Assembly (NCBI GenBank): GCA_023053575.1
Contig: JAKZAP010000020.1
Location: 17,231,998-17,295,997, forward strand
Direction of reading: 5' to 3'
DNA from: Branchinecta lynchi
Lineage: Eukaryota; Arthropoda; Branchiopoda; Anostraca; Branchinectidae
Length of the DNA: 64,000 bases
Below are positions 11,125-22,800 of the stretch, in pieces. A model generated the notes under the pieces. That model made no database searches. It saw nothing but the letters and a program-made list of their open reading frames with translations, and was not told the origin of the DNA. A program made the translations under genes and the position numbers. Position 1 is the stretch's first letter. Each line of letters begins with the position of its first letter.

Positions 11125-11456
11125 CTGTCCTCCGACAAAACCTAGTATCTACAAAAAAAATCGAATTTTAGTTAGGAGTGGATGTCGCCTAATCAGACAA
11201 CGAGGAATTCAACGGTGAAATCAGAATTTTTCTACGAGGCTTAGTTCTTTAGAGCTCACCTAGTATCTACACTAGGTCTCAACTTTATTATAGGGCTTAC
11301 CAGCAACAAAATCACCAGCATCATCACTTTATTGTTTACAAAACTACATTAGTTTGGTGAATGTATACGAAAAAAGAAGCAGCTTAAAAAAACAACGTTT
11401 TCGCGTTTTTCTCGGAAGCTATTCGGGTGCAGATACTAGGTTTTGTCGGAGGACAG
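11125..11456. mobile_element. MITE with 28-bp terminal inverted repeats (CTGTCCTCCGAC)
   Basis: The left end CTGTCCTCCGACAAAACC continues into tagtatct, and the right end is its reverse complement (ggttttgtcggaggacag). The size is 332 bp. No convincing target-site duplication. The Cys-rich open frame at 11015-11218 runs into this left end and is therefore not a gene. Confidence 0.75.
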
Positions 11457-11834
11457 CCGAATGGATGGAGCAAATGTTTAAGAATGAGTTTTATGTTACT
11501 ACAGAGAAAGTGGGTTGTTAGAAATAAGTTCGTCATTGTGTTTCTTTTGTTTGTATTGCCATGGTCCTTGGGCTTTTAGGGTAGTAATATCATATCAAAT
11601 AAATATCATATAACTCTTCTCACTGCCCCTACAGTGAGAGAAGCTACTATACTGTCATGTTTTCGCAAAACTTACACTGAACTTTTAAGGTTGTTGAGGG
11701 AGTAATGACTGCCAGGGTCATGTACAGTCACATATCTAGGACACGGGCTCATGCGAGGAGTGCGTGCCTTAGCCCTGTCCTAAAGAGAACCTGACATATG
11801 TATATAAGCTGGAGACAACATCACATCAGACTAG

Positions 11835-12212
11835 AGGCGTATTCTCGCCGTTCCCCGAGGACTTCACTTGAGGATTCCCCGCGTTTTTGTTTGTCCCGGA
11901 GACTCACTCCCCGTATTCTCGCGAGTCCCCACGGACGGGGAATGCTCCGATTATCATCACCATCATCAAAAAGGATTCCCTTTGAGATTCGGAGGGGAAT
12001 CAATTTTTGCTTGTGTTGGTGTAATGTAAAATTAATTAGAAACGATATTTGAAACGATCGAGCATATTGTTTTTCGAACAAAATCCATTTTGGAAGCATT
12101 CCCTCTGTTCTCGCTGTTTCTGTACGTGGAATCCACGTGGAGTGACTCCCTCTATTCTCGCCGTTCCCTTCGATTCCCCGAGGAGTCCTCGGGGAAGGGC
12201 GAAAATACGCCT
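11835..12212. mobile_element. MITE, TIR AGGCGTATTCTCGCC, 3-bp TSD (TAG)
   Basis: The left end AGGCGTATTCTCGCCGTTCC and right end (reverse AGGCGTATTTTCGCCCTTCC) form inverted termini, with gattccccgagg-type subterminal repeats. TAG is present on both sides (11832-11834 and 12213-12215). A related inverted copy lies at 49512-49924 with TAT on both sides. Three-base duplications and size fit a PIF/Harbinger-type MITE; the family is inference. Confidence 0.82.
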
Positions 12213-12787
12213 TAGATCAGATTCGCAGATACCTTTGTACGTCGTAGTGCAAATACATTATTTATACTTTCATACCACCGTGAGTTATCTTGCTAAGCTG
12301 ATCAACCACACCCCCCCCCCCCTTTACAAAATGAGGTGTTGGTTTACTTTTCCGACGTTGGTATTCGGAAAAAAATTCGGCACGCTACCATTTACAAAAT
12401 CCCAATCCCGACAACGACTGTTAAGCACAACTGAAGGCCTACTGTATTCCATTATTTTGTTTCTCAACAACCAGTGCATCGCCAGCAAGCAAGAACGTTT
12501 GCGCAGTGACTAGTGTCGCACAGCGGTCACAGATAATATTTGTCGTCAAATTTACTAATGACTTTAATATGGATGGCACTTCACACGAGGGACTTGTACC
12601 GTGACCAATTCCATAAACAATATTTTGAATATAATTTAGAAGTCTAGGACTCCCTTATCGGAGCGACGTAGACAAACCAGGACCCACAAGACGGGGTCTC
12701 ATGGTGAACACCAACTATATAATTTTAATGGGGAAAACGCCCTTGAGATGGAAACATTTTATAAGCAGTGAAATGATAGACAAAAAT

Positions 12788-12862
12788 GCTCCTCAGCCGG
12801 GATTTGAACCCAGGATCCTCTGCTTACAAGGCAGTCACTCTACCACTCAGCTACCGAGGGGC
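12788..12862 (-). tRNA. tRNA-Thr (anticodon TGT)
   Basis: The 75-nt cloverleaf reads GCCCCTCGGTAGCTGAGTGG at its 5' end and has an anticodon loop CTTGTAA (TGT). The T-arm CTGGG-TTCAAAT-CCCGG pairs well. The acceptor stem has one mismatch (third pair C-A). The internal A box (TAGCTGAGTGG) and B box (GGTTCAAATCC) are present. A run of five T follows on the transcribed strand, as expected for a pol III terminator. It is the better preserved of the two copies. Confidence 0.85.
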
Positions 12863-13272
12863 TTGTGAACAGAGTTCGCAAACCACTACAATAGTCTGGT
12901 AGAGGCCGGAGATAGGAACAGTGATCCCGCCCGAAGCCAGGGAAGGAAAAATGTTTCCTTCTCAAGGGCGTTTTCCCCATTAAAATTATATATTTGGTTT
13001 CATTTGGTTTTCACCATGAGACCCCGTCTTGTGGGTCCTGGTTTGTCTACGTGGCTCTGACAAGTGAGTCCTAGACTTCTAAATTATATTAAAAAATTTG
13101 TTTATGGAATTGGTCACGGTAAAAGTCCCTTGTGTAAAGTGCCATCTATATTAGTAATTTCTGTGACATGGGGATGTGAACTGGTTAGATGAATGTGCCT
13201 TCGGGCGGGATCACTGTTCCTATGGCCGGCTTCTACCAGACTATTGTAGTGGTTTGCGAACTCTGTTAATAA

Positions 13273-13346
13273 GCCCCTCGGTAGCTCAGTGGTAGAGTGA
13301 CTGCCTTGTGAGCAGAGGTCAAGGGTTCAAATCCCGGCTGAGGAAC
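13273..13346 (+). tRNA. tRNA-Thr (anticodon TGT), partly degraded copy
   Basis: It is inverted relative to the 12788 copy. The anticodon loop is CTTGTGA (TGT). A and B boxes and a downstream TTTTT are retained. The T-arm 5' strand (AAGGG) no longer pairs fully with CCCGG, and the acceptor stem has two C-A mismatches. It may be a pseudogene or poorly expressed. Confidence 0.68.
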
Positions 13347-13542
13347 ATTTTTGTCTATCAGTTCACTACTTATAAAATGTTACTAATGACATAATAGAAT
13401 AACTTTCGGTGTCGACCAAAATGTGGGGATTGTCTGTACAGCCAGTGAATTAGAGCAAAACAACACAAGGGAGTAGTGACAAAAATTGAATAAACCAACA
13501 CAGAGTCAACCCTACTGAAACTCGATTGGTCTTTCACCAGCA

Positions 13543-13891
13543 CAGAGCAAAATAACACTAGGGAGTAGCACCAAAACTTGAAAAAAGGGACACACACTCA
13601 AATAACAGCGACACTAGCACCACTAGCGATAGAGAACCTCCCTACTGAAACTCAATCAGTTCCTGCACCAGCGCTGGCTCCAATAACTTCATATTCTGAA
13701 CACAGTAAAAAAAGGTACAGCCTCCCCTGTTACCACAGTGGGTGCAGACCGCATCTTAGCTTTACCATAAATTTCTAAACTCGCAAGTTTGTCTCACTTT
13801 AAATGCCGCAAGCGTAATAGGCGGCGCTACGACTATAGCCAATTTGCAAAGCATAGGTCTTGGCGCTACTCCCTAGTGTTATTTTGCTCTG
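13543..13891. mobile_element. P-like MITE (TIR family CAGAGCAAAATAAC)
   Basis: Left CAGAGCAAAATAACACTAGG and right CCTAGTGTTATTTTGCTCTG are exact inverted termini. The size is 349 bp. It is inverted relative to the related copy at 7459-7786 as judged by the interior (ccaatttgcaaagcataggt). Flanks read caccagca and ccagcgct, too weak to call a duplication. Confidence 0.72.
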
Positions 13892-14045
13892 CCAGCGCTG
13901 GCTCCGTTCGTAGCAAACCTGGCGCCTGATGATAGACAGATATATAGATGTTTAATGAAGCCCTTGGGCTTGAGGCAACATAATTATATGTTCATTTTAT
14001 ATGTTCATTTTAAGTGAACACTTAGTAGGCCTAGCCCATAATAAA

Positions 14046-14137
14046 ATGGGAAGAAATTGCTTGCTCAAAGGTTGCTCTTCAACTTACAGCAACATATCTT
14101 CACAATGTGTGAAACTACACAAGATACCGGAAGAGAA
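14046..14137 (+). CDS. THAP-type zinc-finger exon (N-terminal), probable P-like transposase remnant
   Basis: From ATG at 14046 the product reads MGRNCLLKGCSSTYSN, then CVKLHKIPEE, before the strong donor GTAAGT at 14138 (phase 2). The C-x4-C pair and the HKIP motif are those of a THAP finger's start; the second C-x2-H pair would lie in the next exon, which I did not find. THAP domains form the DNA-binding head of P-element transposases. A right terminus of the CAGAGCAAAATAAC family lies at 16281-16304, and a 1.5-kb hAT-like insertion sits between. I infer a broken P-like element. A host THAP gene exon is the alternative. Confidence 0.6.
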
Positions 14138-14737
14138 GTAAGTTCATTTATTATCTTTGCCTTCTCGTGTAAACTAGTAGGATCTTCATAGAAAGGTTTG
14201 TCGTGTCCAAACGTCAGGGTGAATAATACAATCGATGTAATGTAATTCATTTCAGGCAGGCGAGTTCTTGGAATTTTATTTGAATGCACTGCACTTATTT
14301 GCTAAAGTCGGAAACGAAACATCATTTATTACAAGGTCGAAGAAATGCTGTTATAAAGTATTTTTAATTTACTTAGCTGCTTGCATGTTAATTTAGCAGA
14401 TTAGGATAGCAAGGGGCGCCGCAAGGGTCATTACTGAATTTACTAAAACTGTCAGATGATGCTCACATATGTTTTTCGTGTATCAAACCAATTTTGACCT
14501 TAAGTAGCCTTCCGTTCCGTGTCTCAACCTGTACCTTATGTGTTTCGATAATATTTTCGTCTTCGTTCGTTTGCTTGAATACAAAGTTGCATAAAACGCG
14601 CTTATCGCTACTACAGTTCCTGAATAACTTCCATTCTCCCAACACAGAAAAAAACCCTCCCCTGTTTCCTCGATGTGCACTAAAACTGTCTAAATCCGCC
14701 ATCACATTAGCGTACTTCTCACTGAAGTTGTGACTAA

Positions 14738-16232
14738 CAGGGGCGTCACGTATGGGGGGGGGGGACGCCCCCCCCCCCCAATGTTGTCGGCCAGTCGGTA
14801 AAAACTAGCCGAACCGTTCGTGCCGCGATTTTTCTCAAAAACAGTCGGTTTTTATGGTACTTGAGCTTACTCAAGTGCCATATAGCGATCGTGATGTCTG
14901 TCTGTCTCTCCGCATTTTGCTAGTTTGGGTACTTCCAGATGACCTAGGACGACAAAACTTGGCACGCATGTCAGGGACCCAACAGGATTAACTCGGAAAT
15001 AATCACTTCCCCGACCCAGCCATCAATGGGGGAGTGGCAAGATGGGGAATCCGGAAATTAGTAACATTCATAACTTTGGAACGGATAATCGGGCGTGATT
15101 AAACTTGACAGGTATCAAGAACACGTGTCTTGGATGTTCATTGTCAAATTCGGATCGGATCCCATAACTGGGGGAGGGGGGGAGCTGGAGGGGGACACCC
15201 GAAATCTCTTGAAACGCTTTTTCTAGTTTTTGTCAAACACCTACCCCTTTCTTCACACTAGTATAGCTCTGCGCGTGGATGAGTCATTCTTTCTTCACAC
15301 TACTTCCTTCTTCACACTAGTATATATCTGCTCGTGGATGAGTCATTCTTTGCTTAAATTCGTTCGGAGAGAGCTAGAGCAATCGAAGGTCGAAGGGGTT
15401 GGTATAATATATTGAACCTTAGTAGGGGTTGATATAGATTAGGGGATGCTAGGACGCTGAAACTTGGCAGGCGTATCAGGGACCCAACCCAACCAACCTG
15501 GAAATAATCAGTTTCCCGATCCGACCAGCTGGGGGGGGGGGAGTGAGGGGGGGGATCCGGAAAATTGAGTGGTGTCTTTCGAACGGGTGACCGGATTGAA
15601 ATGAAACTTTATACCTGAATAAACGACATATCTCTGATGTTCCATTTGAAGTCCGAACTGGATTCGACAGCTATGGTTGGGGGGGGGGGGGGGAGGGAGA
15701 CCGGAAATCCCGGAAAACGGTTAGAATGGAGGGATCGGAGTGAAACTTGCTGCGAATAACAAGCATCTGCTCCAGATACATCGTTTACACATTTGGACTG
15801 GATCCGGACACTTGGGGGGCCATACTGAAGACCACTGAACCGCCCAACGAAGAAGAGGATTTCTAGAAATGCCTTTTACAGTACTTTTTACTTACTAGTG
15901 TATAATAAAATAATATTCGACTCTGTACAAAACTCCCAAATAAAAAACTCCAGCCAACATTTTGCCTATTCTTGCAAGTGCCAGATGAGCTTTCAGCTCT
16001 TGTTTTTTTGTTGAAACAATCGATTTTTCTTCAAAGTCGGTTTTCCTTAAATATAGTCTTATTTTTCTTAAAACAGTCGATTTTTTTCAGAACAGTCCTT
16101 TTTCTTCTTAAAAACAGTCGTTATTTCCGCAAAAACAGTCGGTGGAAATGACCTGCCAGTCGGTAAATACCTTGCCCCCTCCCCCCCCCCCCCCCCCCCC
16201 CCCCCCGAACATTTTGGCTAGTAACGCCTCTG
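14738..16232. mobile_element. hAT-like element, TIR CAGNGGCGT, 8-bp TSD GTGACTAA
   Basis: The left end is CAGGGGCGTCAC and the right end is GTAACGCCTCTG. The direct repeat GTGACTAA flanks it at 14730-14737 and 16233-16240. Long G and C tracts lie just inside both ends. The interior has phrases around ccagtcggtaaa and aaaacagtcg, also seen at 62800-63040. A TATGGCACTTG-type repeat is nested at 14853-16001. No transposase was seen, so it is non-autonomous. Confidence 0.85.
14853..16001 (-). repeat. TATGGCACTTG-type long repeat, copy 1
   Basis: It is bounded by a hairpin (tatggtacttgagcttactc and its partner, 14853-14882) and, at the other end, agctctt with an AGCTC..GAGCT inverted repeat. The interior is a series of diverged roughly 150-280-bp units with phrases like gatccgaccag, ggggggag and gggacccaac. 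Related copies lie at 29881-31689 and 55439-57061. Confidence 0.78.
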
Positions 16233-16280
16233 GTGACTAATGCCCATTTTCAATACATGGGAAGCATACAGGTTGTCCCT

Positions 16281-16304
16281 ACTCCCTAGTATTGTTTTAC
16301 TCTG
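16281..16304. repeat. Isolated right terminus of the P-like family
   Basis: ACTCCCTAGTATTGTTTTAC followed by TCTG matches the inverted terminus of the copies at 7459 and 13543, with three substitutions. It may be the right end of the element that contained the THAP exon. Confidence 0.5.
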
Positions 16305-16328
16305 CAGTAAAACGACCCAAATGCGAAA

Positions 16329-16727
16329 AGCTGCGTTTTTGCAGATACCATGGTATCTATTACCACGGTAACTGGATCTGCAATTAGTCGTTTTTGCAGT
16401 TACCGTGGTATCTGATAGACGGTAGCTCTTCAAAAACGACAGTTACCGAAATTGCACTTTTCGAAGTCGTCCCAAAAGAAAAACTGATATTCAGTAACAT
16501 TACTAAGTGCCAAACTTCTTTCCCATCAATTTGGCAAAAATCGATGAAAGAGAGATGACTTTTTCAGATACCACGGTAAGTTACCACGGTCGGACCGTGG
16601 TATCTGAATATCAGATACCACGATAACTGCAAAACGCCTTTTGAACGTGGTATTAGATACCACGATAACTGCAAAAACGACTTGTGAACGTGGTATCAGA
16701 TACCACGGTATCTGCAAAAACGCAACT
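16329..16727. mobile_element. MITE-like repeat with GATACCACGGTA palindromes
   Basis: Inverted termini are AGCTGCGTTTTTGCAGATAC (left) and the reverse of AGTTGCGTTTTTGCAGATAC (right). The interior has repeated gataccacggtaactgcaaa motifs on both strands. Related sequence flanks the hAT-like element at 23096-26704 and occurs near 27177-27410 and 62040. It lies just outside the donor of BTB exon 3. Confidence 0.72.
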
Positions 16728-16801
16728 AATGGCTGACCATTGCTTAAGACCATCGGACATCCTTAGGGAATATTAGAAATTTCGGATGATAAAAAGCTTA
16801 C

Positions 16802-19800
16802 CAGGAATGCAGGAGACATCGGAGGTTACGCCACATCCATGACTGGGCCGTCTCTGTTTCTTTAACGGTGGTGATGTGCAGTACTCCAACAAATCACCAG
16901 TCGATAAGACCGGTTCAGGAACTGTGCGGATCATTCTACCAACCGGCGATCGGTCTGATACCCGCGACTTTACCGGGCTAGTTACTAAAACCTGCGTCGG
17001 CTCGCCAATACTGATACTAACACCGGGAACGGAGTGAAGCGGTCCTAACTCGACCCCTCGCATTGATGTCGTTCTAGTTCGCCCCTGTTCTAGGCTATTC
17101 ATTCGCTGCATTCGTAGCAGCGTTTCAGTTTGAGGGGAACGACGCTGAATAATAACTCTGCGTGGTATCGCGTCAATTGGGGACAGAGAACGAGGTATAT
17201 CCGCGAAAATGTTGTCCAAAACGGAAGGGTTGGGAGCAACATAGGGGGGTTCGTCCAGGGTAGGGGTAGGTTGTCCTCGGCTTTCGTACAAGTCGGCAAG
17301 TTCTCTATGCTCTCGAAGTATATCCGACACGTCACGTTTTTCGGGTGAGAGAATACCAGCCTGTGGAGACTGATCAAATTGTAGGGGATGCGGCGGTGAG
17401 TTACTATCTGTCTGGGGAGTGGCTGACCCCAGAAGCGGGGAAAATGCGGCAAAAGGCGACAAGATCCCGGCACCTCTCTCGACTATCTCAGGGCCACCCT
17501 GTTCGCTCTGCGTGGTTATAGAGCCGACCGATTTCAAGGGCTCTGAATGGTCTCCGTCAAAGCTTTCTGCGGGACCTGCTTTTTGAACAGCAATGCTTGA
17601 CCCAGCTTCACCACCGCCTTTACAGCTAGATTCGCTAGTCACGACACTAGAAACCTGATCCAAATTCCGTGATGGCGTACTTCGCACCGATGATAGGCTT
17701 CCTGGTGTTACTGATTCAGCTTCCACCAAATTCTGCTCTTTAATCTTAGACTCAGAAGAAGGCTCCTTTTCAGCAACACGCTGGGAGCTTAACAGAGCAG
17801 GGAAATGGCCCTTAAGACTCATGAATTGTTGCTTGAATTCACCTTGAAACGAATCAAGGGCAAAACTACCTACCCGGGGTTCCGAGTTCCACCGCACCCT
17901 ACGTCTGGGTATGGCCGATCTAGGAAGCTCCTCAACCCTTTTCAAGGGCGGGGTCAGGGCCTCAGGGGGCGGGTTAGCAACAGGGGTGCAAGTACTGGTG
18001 TTTGACTCAACTGACGTAGAACCCAAGGATTGGGGTGGTGGTGGTGACTGAGCGTCTAGATGCTCAGACTCTATTCTTCCGACGTCAGTTCTACCGTCTA
18101 GTTTGGAAGCTTCAGAAGGAATGCTCAAGTCGTTCGGTAGAGGCAAGCCGCCTTCACCGGTTTCGGCCGGTATACGACGACTGGACAACTGCGTCTTTCG
18201 TCGCTGTCTCGCTTCATACCGTTCTTTTCTAGACGGCCTGGAATTGCCATACTTGGCTGACGCTGCACCGTCCCTTGTCGAGCTCCCTGACCCATCTCGA
18301 CTTGATCCTGACGTGCGATGCTCGCCTCCAGAGCCTGTCGTCTCTGCTGGTAAAGACGGCTCTACCTCCGATTCAGGAGTTGGGCCTGAGACCGTTGTAG
18401 TGGCTCCCGGGGGGTCGCTAACCATTCGACGCGATTTGTGGTCGATCCGGGACTTCCGGGACTCCGCCTTACAATCAGAGCCTGATGGAGGTTCCACGCC
18501 GTCCAATTGCTTCTTTGTTTGTTTCTCAACCATAAACGATTTTTGGGTACTGGAGCGTACAGACGTCACTGATGATGCACCGTCCCGTGTCGAGCTCCCT
18601 GACCCATCTCGACTTGATCCTGGCGTGCATCGCATGCCTCGAGAGCCTGTCCCTTCTGCTGGTAAAGACGGCTCTACCTCCGATTCGGGAGTGGGGTCTA
18701 AAATCGTTGTACTGGCTGCCAGGGAGTCGTTAACCATTCGACGCGATTTCTGGTGGATTCGGGACTCCTCCTTACAAGTAGAGCTTGACGGAGGTTCCGC
18801 TACGTCCAAATGCTTCTTTGTTTGTTTCTCAACCATAAGCGATTTTTGGGTACTGGAGCGTACAGACGTCACTGATGATGCACCGTCCCGTGTCGAGCTC
18901 CCTGACCAATCTCGACTTGATCCTGGAGTGCACCGCATGCCTCGAGAGCCTGTCCCTTCTGCTGGTAAAGATAGCTCTACCTCCGATTCGGGAGTTGGGT
19001 GTAAGATCGTTGTAGTGGCTGCCAGGGAGTCGTTAACCATTCGACGCGATTTCTGGTGGATTCGGGACTCCTCCTTACAAGTAGAGCTTGACGGAGGTTC
19101 CGCTACGTCCCGTTGCTTTTTTGTCTGTTTCACGACCATAAGCCGTTCAGGGCTTTTGGAATGTACAGAGGTCACCGGTAATGCATTTTCTCTTGTCGAG
19201 CTCCCAGAACTATCGCGATCTGTTCCTGGCGCCCACTCATTTTCTCGAGATGTCTCTACAGGTGACGATGGCACTCCAGTGGGTTCTGGAACCTGGACTA
19301 AGATCGCCGCAACCGCTGTCGTAGAGTGTTTCAATGCTTGGCCCGATTTCTGGCTGAGTCGGGACACCACCTTGGGTCTTGACAGAGATTTCCATCCACC
19401 CGACCGCTTCTTTGTACGCCGGGTGGACCGCGGCTTACTCACAACAGAATCTCCACGCTCTAACTCGGAGATCTGTTTTGAGCTTTCAGAAACTATTTGC
19501 GATTTCTCACTTTGCTCGTCTCGGTTTGGAGCGGTGGCACCCTTCCGTTCACCAACACACGGCACCCTCACTGTATACGACGGGGAGCCGCAGTTAGACT
19601 CCCCAAAACTCGACGCGGGCGACTTCAAAGCCAAGTCTGTACTCCTCCCGCTTGAGACAGGCGAGCTTAGATTAAGCGCAGAACCATGGAAGCCAAGAGT
19701 AGGGGAGCTGCTTCGTTCAGACTGTATCAGGCAGGAGGAAGGCGAAGTCCCAATATGGAACAAGTTGGGCTCCACGACAATTCGCTCGGGCTCTACAGGG

Positions 19801-22800
19801 TATCCATCTACAGTCTGGTCTTGTTGGAACAGACTGTCTATTTTGGATTTCTGTTTCTCGGCTTCGACAGAGATTCCCCTCTTTCGCAAGTTCGAAACAA
19901 GAATATCAGATTCATCAACACTAGGTGGACTTTCACTCTCTATGCTCGGCTCGGTCTTTTTGTGGCTTGTGGCTTCCACGCATGGTTCAGTCTCTTTGGG
20001 CGAGATTGCAGAGACTTCCACTTGCTCTTCTGACCAGGGGATGATGCTCGCCGGGGTTTTGACGATTCCTGCAGAGTCAGCGTTATTTTTTTTATGCCCA
20101 TCCTTAAAGGACCAACCGCCTGCTCTCACACATTCATGCTCGGCATTTGCAGTTTGTACAGCGACACCGGGGGCGTTGTCAATGGTGTCGCAATGATTTG
20201 AGCGATCGTACTCCACTGAGCTAGCGCGCTGTAGAAAACTATCAGGGCTGGATGGGACATTCTTCAGCACTAGCGACGGCTCAACAATATTCGATCCTCC
20301 AATGTTGGGCTGGATTACAGTGGGAACTATGCGGATTTTCCTAATTGGCTGACCGGTGGCAGGGGGTAGCAGTCTGCTACGGCTAAATGGGATATTCTGT
20401 AGCAACGGCGGCGGCTGATCAACATTCGGTTCTTCGTTGCTTGGCTGGATTGCAGAGGGAACACACCGGATTTTTCCAATGGGCCCACCGCGCGTAGCCA
20501 TCCCTCTACCTCTGGCAAGGCTGTTTGTCCTCTGCTTGATGTCGATTAATAAGTTATAGTCCGAGCTCTTGGCCCAGTTTATGTACTCCTGGTTAGCTTT
20601 CATTATCACCGTGGGAGGAGCCAGGGGCGTTGCTGTCACAGCTGGGAGGGTGGGCCCTTCCGATACCTGGAGGAGACTCGGCGAGGAGCAAACTTGCCCA
20701 CCTGACTCCTCTTTTTTTTCAGCAATAGTCTTCTTGGCCGGAAACTTTTTCTTTAAAACTTTCGCCTCCACATTTTTGGTGATTTCCATGGAAGATTTGC
20801 GCAAAGACTTCAAAGTCTCTAAAAGATGTTCGGTGGTCAATGACTTGGTCATCTGAGACCTAGGTGGTGGTTCTGTGGCTCCACGGTTTCTGGTGGCATA
20901 ATTTCGAGCTTTGTGTGATTTTCTGGATAGAGAACCTTCTTCGGTAAGATTGGTTTCAAGCTCGACTAGTTCAGTCTCGCCGCTGGCAGTTCGGGCCCGG
21001 TCATACGTCGAGTCCAGGGTTGCCTTTTGTAAGGACCCGATGCCGGTAACTCGCGCTAACCGTTCCTCAACCTGATCTGAATCACTGTGACGTCGATCTG
21101 TAATATTCTTAGAAGATTTCACACTTTCTGTATATGTACCATTGCAGTCATTATGAAATGAGGTAAGGCCAGCGGTGAAAGAATCACCCCTTTCAGGATC
21201 AAACTCTCTTTGTTTCCCAGTAAAGTTCCCACTCTTGTTCTCCTCTAAAACTTCAATGTGATCTAGCCGTTCAATGATTCTTTCCACTATAATATTTGTA
21301 CGGCGAGATTCAGAGCGCTCGTCCCGTTCCAACGACCGTGGCAACGGCGCACTAGCAGGTCGCGTTTGAGAGCGGCCGACACTTCGTTTTGGGAGAAAGC
21401 GCTCCTCACTACGATGACGGGCTTGCTCCCTGCCAGGTGAGCTCCTGTTCCGTGCTTTATCCTGTTCTCGGTACTCGACATCATCTCTGTCTTTTCTCAG
21501 ATCTTTCTGATTCACTACACTTCTTGACTCTACTGAAGGACCTTCCTTTTGTCTCTCTTTTCCTTTTGATTTCCTTCCATTGCGTGGTCTTTGATCTCCC
21601 TTCCGCCGTTTTGCAAAATCTTCAGAAGAATTAAAGTTGTAAACGTCGTTTTCCATATTATCCGTTATCTCGACCAACGTTTCCGACTCCTTCGGAGAAC
21701 TTTTCTTTTGTTTCTCTTTTCCTTTCGATTTTCTTCCACTTTGTGCTCTTTGATCTCCTTTCCGCTGATTTGCAAAATCTTCAAAAGAACTGAAGTCAAA
21801 TGCGTGGTTTTCCCTATTATCCGTTTTCTCGCCTAGCGTTTTCGACGCTTTCGGATTGCTTTCGTTCTGTTTCTCTTTACCTTTGGATTTTCTTCCACTT
21901 CGTACTCTTTGATCCCCTTTCCACTGTTTTGCAAAAACATCAGAACAATTGAGGTCGAAAATGCTGTTTTCCATATTATCCGTCATCTCAACTAACGTTT
22001 TCGACTTTTTCGGAGGGCTTTCCTTCTGTTTCTCTTTTCCTTTTGATTTTCTTCCACTTTGTGCTCCTCTATCTCCCTTTCGCCGCTTTACAAAATCATC
22101 AGAAGAATTCAAGTCGTTAACGTCGTTTTCCATATTATCCGTTATCTGGACCGGCTCATCGTGAATAACGCAATAACGCGCCGAGCCCTCGCTCTGATTC
22201 TCCTCCGTAGTGATTGGTTCAGGTCTGGCTCGGTCACGAGACCGAAGTCGTAGGCTCCGTCGAATAACGAGTGGAGAACAGCGAGGGGATTGTAAGTCTC
22301 CGCTTTCTTTATTCACCCGATCGCGAGATTTAGTTCTTCCTTTAGCCACGGGTAGTAAAGGCTCGTCTTTCACTTCAGTACAACTAGACTCACATCCTGA
22401 ATAAGTACTATTTCTTGAGTATATTCCATTTTCCGTTTCCGAGTATTTCCTGGAGTATTTTCCACTTTCGGTCGCATCGATTTTGTCTTCTTCCGGCGAC
22501 TCTTCACCGCTTTCCGGTGGATCGAAGGAGGAATGCATAGGAGTCGAAGAAGGCCCCGGATCCAAGGCATTTCCACGCATTTTCTTCATATTTTCGGCGC
22601 GATCCACGCTTTGAACGGTGACCGACAAATCCGGCCGGTTTATGGTGCAGTAGTTAAATGCTACGGAGCGTTTCTTGTCTGCATCCCTTTCATCTGTAAT
22701 GTTGCGTCGACGTTTCCTCGGCTTGTGGTGAGGGGGACCCGCTTTGTGGTGATGGGTAGAATTGGCGGGAGCGCTCGCAGCTTGATCCAAAGCCTGGCAA

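Larger units (their letters stand above)
12548..13385. repeat. Large inverted module containing two tRNA-Thr genes
   Basis: Two sets of inverted arms are visible. About 12548-12765 pairs with 12945-13172 (caaaccaggacccacaagac versus gtcttgtgggtcctggtttg). About 12744-12915 pairs with 13200-13380 (caaaccactacaatagtctg versus cagactattgtagtggtttg). The module thus looks like overlapping head-to-head duplications of a tRNA-bearing segment. The outer ends match over ttactaatgac. Confidence 0.8.

Noticed and set aside
11015..11218. Cys-rich 67-codon frame (MCGDMNECVQHP)
   Set aside because: It runs into the terminal inverted repeat of the MITE at 11125, so its second half is transposon end sequence, and the Cys spacing fits no known module.
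12788..13346. tRNA copies considered as tRNA-derived SINEs
   Set aside because: There is no 3' body or simple-sequence tail after the tRNA part. Each is followed directly by a poly-T terminator, and the duplicated flanks are shared as inverted arms.
14463..14705. 80-codon minus-strand frame (GEWKLFRNC)
   Set aside because: Considered as the rest of a transposase near the THAP exon, but it is on the opposite strand, in a single short frame, without motifs.
18103..20196. 697-codon open frame on the plus strand, antisense to the large BTB exon
   Set aside because: It overlaps the 303-312-bp coding repeat array, whose frame-preserving period keeps the antisense frame open as well. The minus-strand frame is three times longer, extends beyond it on both sides and has matching splice sites. 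The antisense product has no recognisable domain.
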